64,000 bases of DNA from an uncultured Desulfobacterales bacterium (lineage in GTDB: Bacteria; Desulfobacterota; Desulfobacteria; Desulfobacterales; SpSt-501). The notes beneath the pieces were generated by a model. It was not told the origin of the DNA, searched no databases, and was given only the letters and a program-made list of their open reading frames with translations. Shown here one piece after another: positions 1 to 7,405 of the stretch. The stretch covers positions 108,943 through 172,942 of the forward strand of contig CALIUY010000017.1 in assembly GCA_938048455.1 (NCBI GenBank), given 5' to 3'. A program made the translations under genes and the position numbers. Every line of letters starts with the position of its first letter. Within the stretch, counting starts at the first letter, position 1.

Positions 1-47
1 CCGCCGCCTCCGACCCCCGCAAAGACGGCCAGGCCGTGGGGTTTTGA
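1..47 (+). CDS. C-terminal end of a probable gamma-glutamyltransferase (partial)
   Basis: Only the last 14 codons are in the window, in the frame that starts at base 3 and stops with TGA at 45-47. They read AASDPRKDGQAVGF. Gamma-glutamyltransferases (periplasmic Ntn-hydrolases that cleave glutathione) commonly end in a G/A-A-S-D-P-R-x-D-G-x-A-x-G-aromatic tail, and this matches well. The next gene starts 9 bases downstream on the same strand, so the two are probably co-transcribed. The call rests on a very short tail and is tentative. Confidence 0.5.
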   Translation, partial: AASDPRKDGQAVGF

Positions 48-56
48 CAGGGAGCC

Positions 57-401
57 ATGGAGCCTTCCGTCGACTTCAGCCGGATCGCCTGCTACGAGGA
101 GGAGCGCCGCGGGATTTTCATCCCCCGGAAGCTTTTGCAGGACACCCCTTTCCGGCCGGGCGACCGTTTTTCCCTCCAGCCGCGGCCGACCCAGATCTTC
201 TCGCTCACCCTCGTGCGCGACCCGGCCGGGGAGATCCTCTTCGACCGGCTCGGCATGTTCATCGAGCGCACGCGCCGCATCGACATCCTGCTCGGCGGGA
301 TCTTCGAGCGCTATGTCGTGCTGCTCGACCCTGCGGCCCCGGAGACGATCCGCCTCCGGCCGCTCGAGGTTTTGCTCGACGATGAACAGCGATGGTTCTG
401 A
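57..401 (+). CDS. Hypothetical protein, possible AbrB-like N-terminal half
   Basis: This is a 114-residue soluble protein. The ATG at 57 has a GGGAG ribosome site seven bases upstream. Residues about 18-40 (RGIFIPRKLL, then PFRPGD) resemble the loop-strand-PG-D pattern of AbrB/MraZ swapped-hairpin DNA-binding proteins. The second half is rich in branched hydrophobic residues and has no motif I recognise. It sits between the gamma-glutamyltransferase tail and a DUF2520 gene, which gives no direct clue to function. The AbrB resemblance is an inference from a short stretch; it could equally be an unrelated small beta-rich protein. Confidence 0.6.
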   Translation: MEPSVDFSRIACYEEERRGIFIPRKLLQDTPFRPGDRFSLQPRPTQIFSLTLVRDPAGEILFDRLGMFIERTRRIDILLGGIFERYVVLLDPAAPETIRLRPLEVLLDDEQRWF

Positions 402-429
402 AACATCCCCGCAGTTCAGGAGAACGAAC

Positions 430-1320
430 ATGAAACGGATCGGATTCGTCGGCGCCGGCCCCGTAGGGACGACCTTCGGGGTGCGCCTGGCGGAACAGGG
501 CTACCCCGTCGTCGGGGTGGCGGATTTGCAGGAAGAATCCGCCGCGCGTTTCACCCGGCTCGTCCCCGGGGCCCGCCGCTTCGGCGGGGCTCAGGAACTC
601 GTCGACGCCGTAGAGGTCGTCTTCCTCACGACCGCCGACGACGCCATCGCCTCCCTTTGCGCGGCGCTCCGCTGGCGGCCCGGGCAGATCGCGCTCCACT
701 GCAGCGGGGCGAGCACCGTCCAGGCGCTCGAGGCGGCGCGCGCCCAGGGCGCCCTCGTCGGCTCGATCCATCCCTGCCAGAGCTTCGCCGACGTGGAGCA
801 GGCGATCGCCAACCTTCCCGGCTCGACGTTTGCGATCGAGGCCGAAGAGCCGGTGCGCGGCTTGCTGCTCGAGATGGCCCGGGCGTTGCACGGCGACACC
901 GTCGTGCTGAGTTCGGAGGACAAGGTTCTCTACCACGCCGCCGCGGCCATCGCCTGCAATTACTTCACGACGATCGTGAAAATCGCGGCCGACCTGTGGA
1001 CCCGTTTCGGCAAGACTCCGGCCGACGCCGTGAAAGCCTACCTGCCGCTTTTGCGCGGGACGCTTGCCAACATCGAGGCCGTGGGCTACCCCCGCTGCCT
1101 CACCGGCCCGATCGCCCGCGGCGATGTCGCCACCGTGCGGCGGCACCTGGCGGCGCTGGAAAGCCAGGCGCCGGAGATCGCGGTTCTCTACCGCGAGCTC
1201 GGCCGCCACACGGTCCCGATCGGGCGCGAAAAGGGAACCCTCGCGCCGGAGAAAGCCGAGGAGATTCTCCGCCTGCTCTCCGGGGGAGGGGAAGACGCCG
1301 CCCGGAGAGTGCAGCCATGA
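430..1320 (+). CDS. Rossmann-fold protein with DUF2520 C-terminal domain
   Basis: A 296-residue protein. The N-terminus has the dinucleotide-binding pattern GFVGAGPVGTTFG (residues 4-16), followed by a Rossmann domain of about 130 residues. The C-terminal half is helical and matches DUF2520, with the HAAAAIACNY helix (residues about 177-186) typical of 6-phosphogluconate dehydrogenase-like C-domains. The family resembles ketopantoate reductase and F420-dependent reductases, but its substrate is unknown. The ATG at 430 follows CAGGAG at a good distance. Its stop overlaps the start of the next gene (ATGA), so translational coupling with the HpcH/HpaI aldolase is likely. The fold is confident and the reaction is unknown. 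Confidence 0.85.
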   Translation: MKRIGFVGAGPVGTTFGVRLAEQGYPVVGVADLQEESAARFTRLVPGARRFGGAQELVDAVEVVFLTTADDAIASLCAALRWRPGQIALHCSGASTVQALEAARAQGALVGSIHPCQSFADVEQAIANLPGSTFAIEAEEPVRGLLLEMARALHGDTVVLSSEDKVLYHAAAAIACNYFTTIVKIAADLWTRFGKTPADAVKAYLPLLRGTLANIEAVGYPRCLTGPIARGDVATVRRHLAALESQAPEIAVLYRELGRHTVPIGREKGTLAPEKAEEILRLLSGGGEDAARRVQP

Positions 1321-2069
1321 TCCCGGACCTGAAAGCGCGTCTGCGCGGCACAGACGCCCTGATCGGGGCTTTTCTCTGCCTGCCCTCCCCCGAAACGGCC
1401 GAGATCTTCGCCGAGTCCGGCTTCGACTGGCTCATTCTCGACACCGAACACGGCCCTTACGACGTCCTCACGGCCCAGCGCATGCTCCAGGCGGTCGGCG
1501 GCCGCTGCCCCTGCGTCGTGCGCGTGCCTTCCTTCGAGGAGGTCTGGATCAAGAAGGCCCTGGACATCGGCGCATCCGGCGTGCTCGTGCCGCTCGTGCG
1601 CACGGCCGCGGAAGCCGAACGCGTCGCACGCGCCTGCCGCTACGCCCCCGAGGGAACCCGCGGCATGGGGGGAGCCCGCGCCCACCGCTACGGCCTCGGT
1701 TTTCAGGAGTACGTGGACAACGCCGACCGGCGCACGGCGGTCATCCTCCAGGCCGAGCACATCGAGGCGGTCCGCGCGATCGACGAGATCGTCCGCGTTC
1801 CGGGGCTGGACGCCGTCTTCATCGGACCCTACGATCTCTCGGCCAGCATGGGAAAACCCGGTCGGATCGACGATCCCGAAGTCGTCCGGGCCATCCGTGC
1901 GGTGCGGGATTCCGTGCTCGAGGCGAACCTCGTGCTCGGCATCTACTGCTCGGATCCCCGGGCCGCCCGGGAGTACATCGCCCAGGGTTTCCGCTTGATC
2001 GGCTTCGGGACCGATCTCGGCCACCTCACGCGCTCCCTCAGGGAGTCGCTCTCCGCCTTGCGGGTCTGA
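1317..2069 (+). CDS. HpcH/HpaI family aldolase/citrate lyase-type protein
   Basis: A 250-residue protein, the usual length for class II pyruvate aldolases such as HpcH/HpaI (4-hydroxy-2-oxoheptanedioate aldolase) and GarL. Family motifs are present: DTEHGPYD near residue 42, which carries the acid ligand; VRVPS; a conserved arginine in RGMGGARA; and IGPYDLSASMG near residue 167, which carries the metal-binding Asp. The family cleaves or forms beta-hydroxy keto-acids with a divalent metal and pyruvate enolate. The start ATG overlaps the previous stop by four bases. The physiological substrate cannot be read from the sequence; an aldolase acting on sugar acids or aromatic breakdown products are both possible. 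Confidence 0.85.
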   Translation: MIPDLKARLRGTDALIGAFLCLPSPETAEIFAESGFDWLILDTEHGPYDVLTAQRMLQAVGGRCPCVVRVPSFEEVWIKKALDIGASGVLVPLVRTAAEAERVARACRYAPEGTRGMGGARAHRYGLGFQEYVDNADRRTAVILQAEHIEAVRAIDEIVRVPGLDAVFIGPYDLSASMGKPGRIDDPEVVRAIRAVRDSVLEANLVLGIYCSDPRAAREYIAQGFRLIGFGTDLGHLTRSLRESLSALRV

Positions 2070-2095
2070 CCCCGCGGGCCCCCGCCTTCGTCCCC

Positions 2096-2728
2096 ATGGC
2101 CCCGCGATGGACCGATTCCCCGACCGAGCGCGTGAGCGCCGCCACCGACCTCGGGGTCGCCTTGCTTTGCGCCTTCTTCGCCCTGGCGATCGGCCTTTCC
2201 CCGGACTCGGAGGATCCCCGCGGGCCCCTGTGGGTCGTCCTTTTCGTCGCCGCAGGAGCGGCCGCGCTCGCGGGCGCGGCCTATCACGGCCTGGCCCTCT
2301 CCCCACCCACCCGGCGCCGGCTCTGGCGGGGGGTGAGCTTCGGCCTCGCCTTCGGCGCGGCGGCCTTCGCCGCCATCCTCCGGGTGGAAACCGGGGGGGT
2401 CCTCTCCGCCGCGGGCGTTGCGGGCCTTTTCGCCGCGGCGCTCCTCTGGTCGTTTGTCGCCGCAAACCGGCCGTGGGGCCTCGCCGCACAGATCCTCCTC
2501 CAGGCCGCCCTGCTCGCCGCCGGAGGGGCGATCTGGTCCGGCCTCGTCGCCTCCCGGGCCAACCCCTGGCTCGCCGCGGGATGCGCGGTGAGCCTGCTCG
2601 CCGGCGTCGTGCAGACGACCCGGCGGGTGCGCCTGCGCCTCTTTTGGCAGTTCGATCACAACGGGCTCTATCACCTGCTTCAAGCCGCGGGGCTTGCGCT
2701 CTTCGCCGCGGGGGTGCGAGGGTGGTAA
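2096..2728 (+). CDS. Polytopic membrane protein (DUF6962-like)
   Basis: A 210-residue protein of about six hydrophobic segments separated by short Arg-rich loops. Near the C-terminus FDHNGLYHLLQ is followed by a last hydrophobic helix. A His/Asn-containing motif of this kind occurs in a family of small multi-pass proteins I associate with DUF6962. No catalytic function is known to me. The ATG at 2096 is 26 bases after the aldolase stop and has no strong ribosome site. The 3' end overlaps the following GTG start by seven bases. An integral inner-membrane location is clear from composition; the family name is tentative. Confidence 0.7.
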   Translation: MAPRWTDSPTERVSAATDLGVALLCAFFALAIGLSPDSEDPRGPLWVVLFVAAGAAALAGAAYHGLALSPPTRRRLWRGVSFGLAFGAAAFAAILRVETGGVLSAAGVAGLFAAALLWSFVAANRPWGLAAQILLQAALLAAGGAIWSGLVASRANPWLAAGCAVSLLAGVVQTTRRVRLRLFWQFDHNGLYHLLQAAGLALFAAGVRGW

Positions 2729-3453
2729 GCCGAACCCCGCCGCCGAACCGGTTGGAGACGATCGCGCAGCGGCTTTGCCGCGAAGTCGCGAAGCTTTCCT
2801 TTCCGCCGCCCGTGGCCTTCGTTTACAACCCCCTCGCCTACGCCTTCGCCCCCTACCGGCTCTATGTCCGCCGCTACGGGGCACCGCCCAAAACGGGACT
2901 TCTGGTGGGCATGAACCCCGGCCCGTGGGGCATGGCCCAGACGGGAATCCCTTTCGGGGAAATCGCCGCCGTGCGCTCGTGGATGGGCATCGAGGCGCCG
3001 GTCGGAAGGCCCGCGCTCCTCCACCCCCGGCGTCCCGTTTCGGGGTTTGCCTGCCGGCGCAGCGAGACGAGCGGTCGGCGCCTCTGGGGCCTCGCCGCCC
3101 GGATCGGACCGCCGGAGGGATTCTTCCGGCGCTTTTTCGTCGTCAACTACTGCCCGCTTCTTTTCTTCGACCGGCAGGGGGTCAATCTGACCCCCGACCG
3201 GCTGCCCGCGGCGGCGGGCGCGCCGCTGTTTTCCGCCTGCGATCGGGCGCTCGCCGATACCGTGGCCTTCCTCCAACCCCAAGCGGTCGTCGGCATCGGC
3301 CGTTTCGCCGCGGAACGCGCGCGGATCGCGCTCGCCGGCTTCGGAGTCGTGATCGGAATGCTCCCCCACCCCAGCCCCGCCAACCCGGCCGCGAACCGCG
3401 ACTGGGAGGGGCAGGCGCGGGCTGCGCTTGCCCAGCTGGGGCTGCCATGCTGA
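2722..3453 (+). CDS. SMUG1-type single-strand-selective uracil-DNA glycosylase
   Basis: A 243-residue base-excision repair enzyme. Motif 1, GMNPGPWGMAQTGIPFGE (residues 63-80), carries the water-activating Asn65. The pyrimidine-recognition Asn is in VVNYCPL (Asn142). Motif 2, HPSPANPAANRDW, begins with His216, the intercalation/catalytic histidine. These match the asparagine and histidine active-site residues of vertebrate SMUG1 and its bacterial relatives, and they are unlike the E. coli Ung motif. The GTG at 2722 is inside the end of the preceding gene; no better in-frame start gives the family N-terminus. The next gene overlaps by seven bases. Bacterial SMUG1-like enzymes are often best on uracil and sometimes on xanthine. 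Confidence 0.92.
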   Translation: MVSRTPPPNRLETIAQRLCREVAKLSFPPPVAFVYNPLAYAFAPYRLYVRRYGAPPKTGLLVGMNPGPWGMAQTGIPFGEIAAVRSWMGIEAPVGRPALLHPRRPVSGFACRRSETSGRRLWGLAARIGPPEGFFRRFFVVNYCPLLFFDRQGVNLTPDRLPAAAGAPLFSACDRALADTVAFLQPQAVVGIGRFAAERARIALAGFGVVIGMLPHPSPANPAANRDWEGQARAALAQLGLPC

Positions 3454-3992
3454 GGACCGTTTTTTTCCGGATCGGGCTGCTTTTCTGCCTCGCCCTTTTT
3501 TGGGCTTGCGCCGGAGCGCCGTGGAAAGGCGAGAGCGAGCGGGAATGGGAGGAAGGACGGATCGCCGAGCTCCAGGCCGCGCTGCTCGCCCTCGGCCCCG
3601 AAGTCGACCGGGAAGAGGCAGGGCGGACGGCGAGGACGGCGATCGCGACCTCCCGGCGGCTCGCCGCCGCTTACCGCGTCACCCCGCCCGCCCGATGGCA
3701 TAACCTGCTCGTCCGGCTCGGGGCCCGCGAACGCGGCCTGTGCTATCATTGGGCCGAGGACCTGCTGCAGGAGATTCAAGCCCTCGAGCTGCGGACCCTC
3801 GAGGTGCACTGGGGGGTCGCTCACCGCGGCAGCGACCTCCGCGAACACAACAGCGTCGTGGTCACCGCCGTCGATCGTCCTTTTGCCGAGGGCCTCGTGC
3901 TCGATCCCTGGCGCGAATCGGGACGCCTCGTCTGGGTCCGCGTCCGCGAGGACCGCTATCCCTGGGAACCGCTGCCGCGGGAGGCCTGGTGA
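3447..3992 (+). CDS. Putative exported protein with a Cys-His-Asp arrangement
   Basis: A 181-residue protein. The N-terminus (residues 1-23) is a signal-like helix ending in FWACAG, possibly a weak lipobox with Cys21. The mature part has three well-spaced conserved-looking motifs: RGLCYHWAEDLL near residue 97, DLREHNSVVV near 130, and GLVLDPWRESG near 150. Cys, His and Asp in that order are the hallmark of papain/transglutaminase-like folds, so a cell-envelope cysteine hydrolase is possible. I do not recognise the family by name. The ATG overlaps the glycosylase stop. The export signal is likely; the enzymatic idea is inference only. Confidence 0.7.
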   Translation: MLRTVFFRIGLLFCLALFWACAGAPWKGESEREWEEGRIAELQAALLALGPEVDREEAGRTARTAIATSRRLAAAYRVTPPARWHNLLVRLGARERGLCYHWAEDLLQEIQALELRTLEVHWGVAHRGSDLREHNSVVVTAVDRPFAEGLVLDPWRESGRLVWVRVREDRYPWEPLPREAW

Positions 3993-4015
3993 GGGCAACC
4001 CCGCAAGGAGGCGCC

Positions 4016-4987
4016 ATGGAAGCTTCGCTCGCCGAATGGACGCCGCGGCTGGAAGAGGCCGCCCGGGTGCTGGCATCGGTGGCCCACCGCACCCCGGTCT
4101 TCACCGCGCGCAGCCTGAACCGTCGCTTCGACTCCGAGCTTTTCTTCAAGTGCGAAAACCTGCAACGCGCCGGCGCCTTCAAGTTCCGCGGCGCCTTCAA
4201 CGCCATCTTTCGCCTGTCGGACGAGGAGCGCGGCCGCGGCGTGATCACCTTCTCCTCGGGCAACCACGGCCAGGCCGTCGCCCTGGTGAGCCGGATTCTC
4301 GGCCTGCGCGCCACCGTCGTCATGCCGCGGGATGCGCCGCCGCCCAAACGCCGGGCGACCGAGGGCTACGGAGCGCGGGTGATCCTCTACGACCCCCGCG
4401 AGCGTTCACGCGAGGAAATCGCCCGCACCCTGCAGGCCGAAGAAGGCTCCGTCCTGATCCCGCCCTTCGACCACCCGGAGGTGATCGCCGGCCAGGGGAC
4501 GGCGGCGCTCGAATTCCTGGAGCAGACCGGGGGACTCGACCGCCTGCTCGTCCCTTGCGGCGGCGGCGGGCTGCTCAGCGGCTGCGCCCTGGCGATCAAA
4601 AGCCGCCGCCCCTCCTGCGCCGTGATCGGTGTGGAGCCCGCGCTCGCCGACGATGCCACGCGCTCCTTCCGCACCGGCGTGCTGCACACGGTCCAGCACC
4701 CGCCCACGATGGCCGACGGAACGCGAACCCCCAGCCTCGGCCGGATCACCTTTCCCCTGGTGCGGGCTTTCGTGGACGACATGGTGACCGTGCGCGAGGA
4801 ATCGATCGCCGCGGCGGTGCGTCTGCTCCTCGAGCGTCTCAAGCTCGTCGTCGAGCCCTCGGGGGCTCTGGGTCTCGCCGCCCTCCTCGAAGGCGCCGTA
4901 CCCCGAGGGGGGCGGATCGGCGTGCTCTTGAGCGGCGGCAACATCGATCCCGCGGTGTTGCGGGAGATCCTGGCCGCGGCGGATTGA
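4016..4987 (+). CDS. PLP-dependent threonine/serine ammonia-lyase or serine racemase-family enzyme
   Basis: A 323-residue fold-type II PLP enzyme. Lys56 in AFKFRGA forms the Schiff base. The asparagine loop SSGNHGQA (residues about 80-87) and the glycine loop CGGGGLLSG hold the cofactor phosphate. The C-terminal LLSGGN motif is typical of threonine dehydratase, serine racemase and threo-3-hydroxyaspartate ammonia-lyase. There is no C-terminal ACT regulatory domain, so it is the short catabolic type. AAGGAG lies six bases before the ATG at 4016. The choice between dehydratase, racemase and hydroxyaspartate lyase cannot be made from these motifs. Confidence 0.88.
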   Translation: MEASLAEWTPRLEEAARVLASVAHRTPVFTARSLNRRFDSELFFKCENLQRAGAFKFRGAFNAIFRLSDEERGRGVITFSSGNHGQAVALVSRILGLRATVVMPRDAPPPKRRATEGYGARVILYDPRERSREEIARTLQAEEGSVLIPPFDHPEVIAGQGTAALEFLEQTGGLDRLLVPCGGGGLLSGCALAIKSRRPSCAVIGVEPALADDATRSFRTGVLHTVQHPPTMADGTRTPSLGRITFPLVRAFVDDMVTVREESIAAAVRLLLERLKLVVEPSGALGLAALLEGAVPRGGRIGVLLSGGNIDPAVLREILAAAD

Positions 4988-5059
4988 CTCTTTCGGCGAC
5001 GGCCGGCTTGACCCCTTTTGCCGGATGCGTTACGCAGAGGCCGGAAACGGGGGGAACGC

Positions 5060-5632
5060 ATGAAGATCTCCACGGGCAGCGGAGACCGCGGGCGGACGAG
5101 CCTTTTCAGCGGCGAGCGTGTGCGCAAGGACGACATGCGCCTGGAGGCCGCAGGCGACTTGGACGAGCTGAACGCCGTGATCGGCTGTCTGTCCGCCGGC
5201 CTCCCCGCCGCCGCGGCGGAGCTCAAGCCGGAGCTCGGCACGGTGCAGGCGGATCTTTTTTCGATCGGCGCCTGGCTCTCGCTGAGCCGAACCTCTCCGG
5301 CCGCCGAACTCCTTGCGCCCCTCGATCCCGCTCGTACCGGCCGGCTGGAAAAAGCGATCGCCCGGATGGAGGGGGCTCTTCCGGAGCTGCGCTCGTTTCT
5401 CCTGCCGGGGGGAGGCGCGGCCGCCGGATGGGCGCACCTGGCCCGCACGGTCTGCCGGCGCACCGAACGCCGGGTCGTCCGCCTTTTCGATCTCCGGCCC
5501 GAGGATCCGCCGGCGGCGCTGCACGAAGCCGTCCGGTACCTGAACCGGCTCTCCGATTACTTTTTTCTGCTCGCCCGGACCCTGAACCGTCTCGAGGGCA
5601 TCGAAGAAATCCCATGGCGCAAGGAAGCTTGA
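5060..5632 (+). CDS. PduO-type cob(I)alamin adenosyltransferase
   Basis: A 190-residue five-helix-bundle enzyme that transfers adenosyl from ATP to cob(I)alamin to make coenzyme B12. The N-terminal ATP-binding motif is TGSGDRGRTSLFSG (residues 5-18). The central family signature DLDELNAVIG is near residue 33. The C-terminal segment with RRTERRVVRL and YLNRLSDYFFLLAR carries the family's Arg/Glu and RLSDYLF-type motifs. The length is normal. The ATG at 5060 follows GGGGGGAACGC. The gene end overlaps the start of the downstream flavin reductase by 19 bases, suggesting a coupled pair. No cobalamin riboswitch-sized leader is present upstream. Confidence 0.93.
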   Translation: MKISTGSGDRGRTSLFSGERVRKDDMRLEAAGDLDELNAVIGCLSAGLPAAAAELKPELGTVQADLFSIGAWLSLSRTSPAAELLAPLDPARTGRLEKAIARMEGALPELRSFLLPGGGAAAGWAHLARTVCRRTERRVVRLFDLRPEDPPAALHEAVRYLNRLSDYFFLLARTLNRLEGIEEIPWRKEA

Positions 5633-6303
5633 GGCGCGGAACCGAACCGTCCGGATGGCGGGGATCCACGCGCATCCTCTCCCGCCGCTTCCTCGCCCCG
5701 GCGGTGTTCGAACTCGAACTGGAACGGCCGGCGGCCCTCGGCTTTCGCCCGGGGCAGCGGTTGCGCCTGCGGCGGGAGGGCTGCGAACGGGACTACTCGA
5801 TCGCCTCGAGCCCGGGGGAAGACGGACTGCGGCTTCTGATCCGCCTTTTCCCCGGGGGGAAAATGACCTCCAACCTCGCCGCCTCCGCCCCCGGCACCGT
5901 GATCGAGGGCTCGGGGCCGCACGGCTACTTTTTGTTCGATGCGGCGGGGAAAACTCCGGTGTTCGTCGCCGCCGGGACCGGCATCGCCCCCTTTCGATCG
6001 ATGGCGGCTTCCGGCGCGGCGGGTTTCGTCCTGCTCCACGGGGCACGGACCGCGGCCGAGCTCTTCTACCGCGGCTTCCTCGAGGCCCGAGCCGCCCGCT
6101 ACGTGGGCTGCCTCACGCGCGCAAGGCCTCCCCTGCCCGCCGGAACCCGCCCCGGGCGGGTCACCGACGCCCTGCGCGAGGATCTCGCGCCGGGAGCCTA
6201 CGATTTCTACCTTTGCGGGCGCAGCGAAATGATCCGCGACGCCCTCCAGGTGATCGATGCGCGCTTTCCCCAGGCGCGCGTCTTCACCGAGCCGTTTTCC
6301 TGA
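5614..6303 (+). CDS. Ferredoxin/flavodoxin-NAD(P)+ reductase-like flavoprotein
   Basis: A 229-residue oxidoreductase of the FNR superfamily. The FAD-binding motif is RDYSIASSP (near residue 63), with the phosphate-contact segment GGKMTSNLA. The NAD(P) domain begins with FVAAGTGIAPFRSM (near 125) and ends with YLCGRSEMI plus an aromatic C-terminus (EPFS). There is no fused 2Fe-2S domain. It uses NAD(P)H to reduce an electron carrier or a small acceptor. It overlaps the cobalamin adenosyltransferase gene, so cob(II)alamin, directly or through flavodoxin, is a plausible acceptor; that is inference from context. The ATG at 5614 lies within the upstream gene. Confidence 0.85.
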   Translation: MAQGSLRRGTEPSGWRGSTRILSRRFLAPAVFELELERPAALGFRPGQRLRLRREGCERDYSIASSPGEDGLRLLIRLFPGGKMTSNLAASAPGTVIEGSGPHGYFLFDAAGKTPVFVAAGTGIAPFRSMAASGAAGFVLLHGARTAAELFYRGFLEARAARYVGCLTRARPPLPAGTRPGRVTDALREDLAPGAYDFYLCGRSEMIRDALQVIDARFPQARVFTEPFS

Positions 6304-6322
6304 AACGGGCAAGGAGCCGACG

Positions 6323-7357
6323 ATGGACTTCGCCGTGCAGGAAAAGCAAGCCGAACTCCTCGACCCCTTCGCGGGGATGACCCCGCGGACGATCCCGATT
6401 GAGATCCGCCGCGACCCCTTGACCGGCCGCAGCGCGCGCATCTGCCATTTCCGGCCGCTCGCCTTCGAGCCTCCGGACACCGCCGCCCTGGCCGCGCGGA
6501 CCCGCGAAGCCTGTCCGTTTTGTCCCGAGCGGGTACACACCCACACCCCCGCCTTTGCCCCGGATTTCGCTCCCCAGGGGCGCCTCCGCCGCGGGGAGAA
6601 GATCCTGTTTCCGAACCTCGCCCCCTACGACGCCCTGGGCGCGGTCGCCACCCTGGGGCCCGAGCACCACCTGCCCCCGCAGGCGATCTCCGCCGCGAGG
6701 ATCGCCGAAGGGCTCGCCCTCGCGGGGGAGTTTTACGAGCTCGCCCTCCGCCGCCGCCATCCGGAGGCGGTCTATTTTCTGCTGAGCTGGAATTATCTCC
6801 CCGCCTCGGGCAGCTCGCTCATCCACCCGCATCTCCAGGTCTTTTGCAGCTCCACCGCGCCCAACCGCCTGCGCGAGGAGCTCGCCGCCTCCGCGGCCTG
6901 GTGGCGGAGCACGGGCCGGAGCTACTGGGAGGAGCTCGTCGCCGAGGAGGCCGACCGCGGAGAGCGTTTTCTCGGCCGCATCGGCGGGGTCGCCTGGCTC
7001 GCCGCTTTCGCCCCTTCCGGCGTCGCCGGGGACGTGGTCGGCGTGGTCGAGGGCCGTCGGACGATGCTCGACCTCGACGCGGTCTCCCGCAGCGACATCG
7101 CGCGCGGGCTGGAGGCCGCGATCGCCGGCTACGCGGAAATGGGGATCTCCAGCTTCAACGTCTGCTTCTTTCCCGGCCGGGGGGAGGAAAAGCACTTCCG
7201 GCTCCATCTCGTCTTCACCCCGCGCATTTACTACAACCCGCAACTGGCGACTCCCGATGCGACGGCCCTGCGGACGCTCTACGACGAGAGCATCTGCATC
7301 GGATACCCCGAAGAGATCGCCGGCCGCCTCCGCGGCCGCTTCGCCGCCGCGGCTTGA
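6323..7357 (+). CDS. Galactose-1-phosphate uridylyltransferase-like (GalT/HIT superfamily)
   Basis: A 344-residue protein with the GalT layout. The zinc-type pair is CPFCPER (Cys64, Cys67); further putative ligands are His115/116 in GPEHH and His168. The nucleotidyl-accepting histidine would be His170 in the HPHLQ motif (GalT has HPHGQ). A second HIT-like half ends with KHFRLHLVFTPR. GalT-type enzymes move UMP or AMP between sugar-1-phosphates. The departure at HPHLQ and the divergent first half mean the substrate may be an ADP- or GDP-sugar, or another nucleotidyl transfer. AGGAG precedes the ATG at 6323. No Leloir-pathway partner is next to it. Confidence 0.8.
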   Translation: MDFAVQEKQAELLDPFAGMTPRTIPIEIRRDPLTGRSARICHFRPLAFEPPDTAALAARTREACPFCPERVHTHTPAFAPDFAPQGRLRRGEKILFPNLAPYDALGAVATLGPEHHLPPQAISAARIAEGLALAGEFYELALRRRHPEAVYFLLSWNYLPASGSSLIHPHLQVFCSSTAPNRLREELAASAAWWRSTGRSYWEELVAEEADRGERFLGRIGGVAWLAAFAPSGVAGDVVGVVEGRRTMLDLDAVSRSDIARGLEAAIAGYAEMGISSFNVCFFPGRGEEKHFRLHLVFTPRIYYNPQLATPDATALRTLYDESICIGYPEEIAGRLRGRFAAAA

Positions 7358-7405
7358 AAGGCGGACATGCCCTCCGCCGTCCGGCAAAGAAATCAGGAGG
7401 CGCCC

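Noticed and set aside
4988..5059. Cobalamin riboswitch before the adenosyltransferase
   Set aside because: Only 72 bases are available and the B12-box sequence is not seen.
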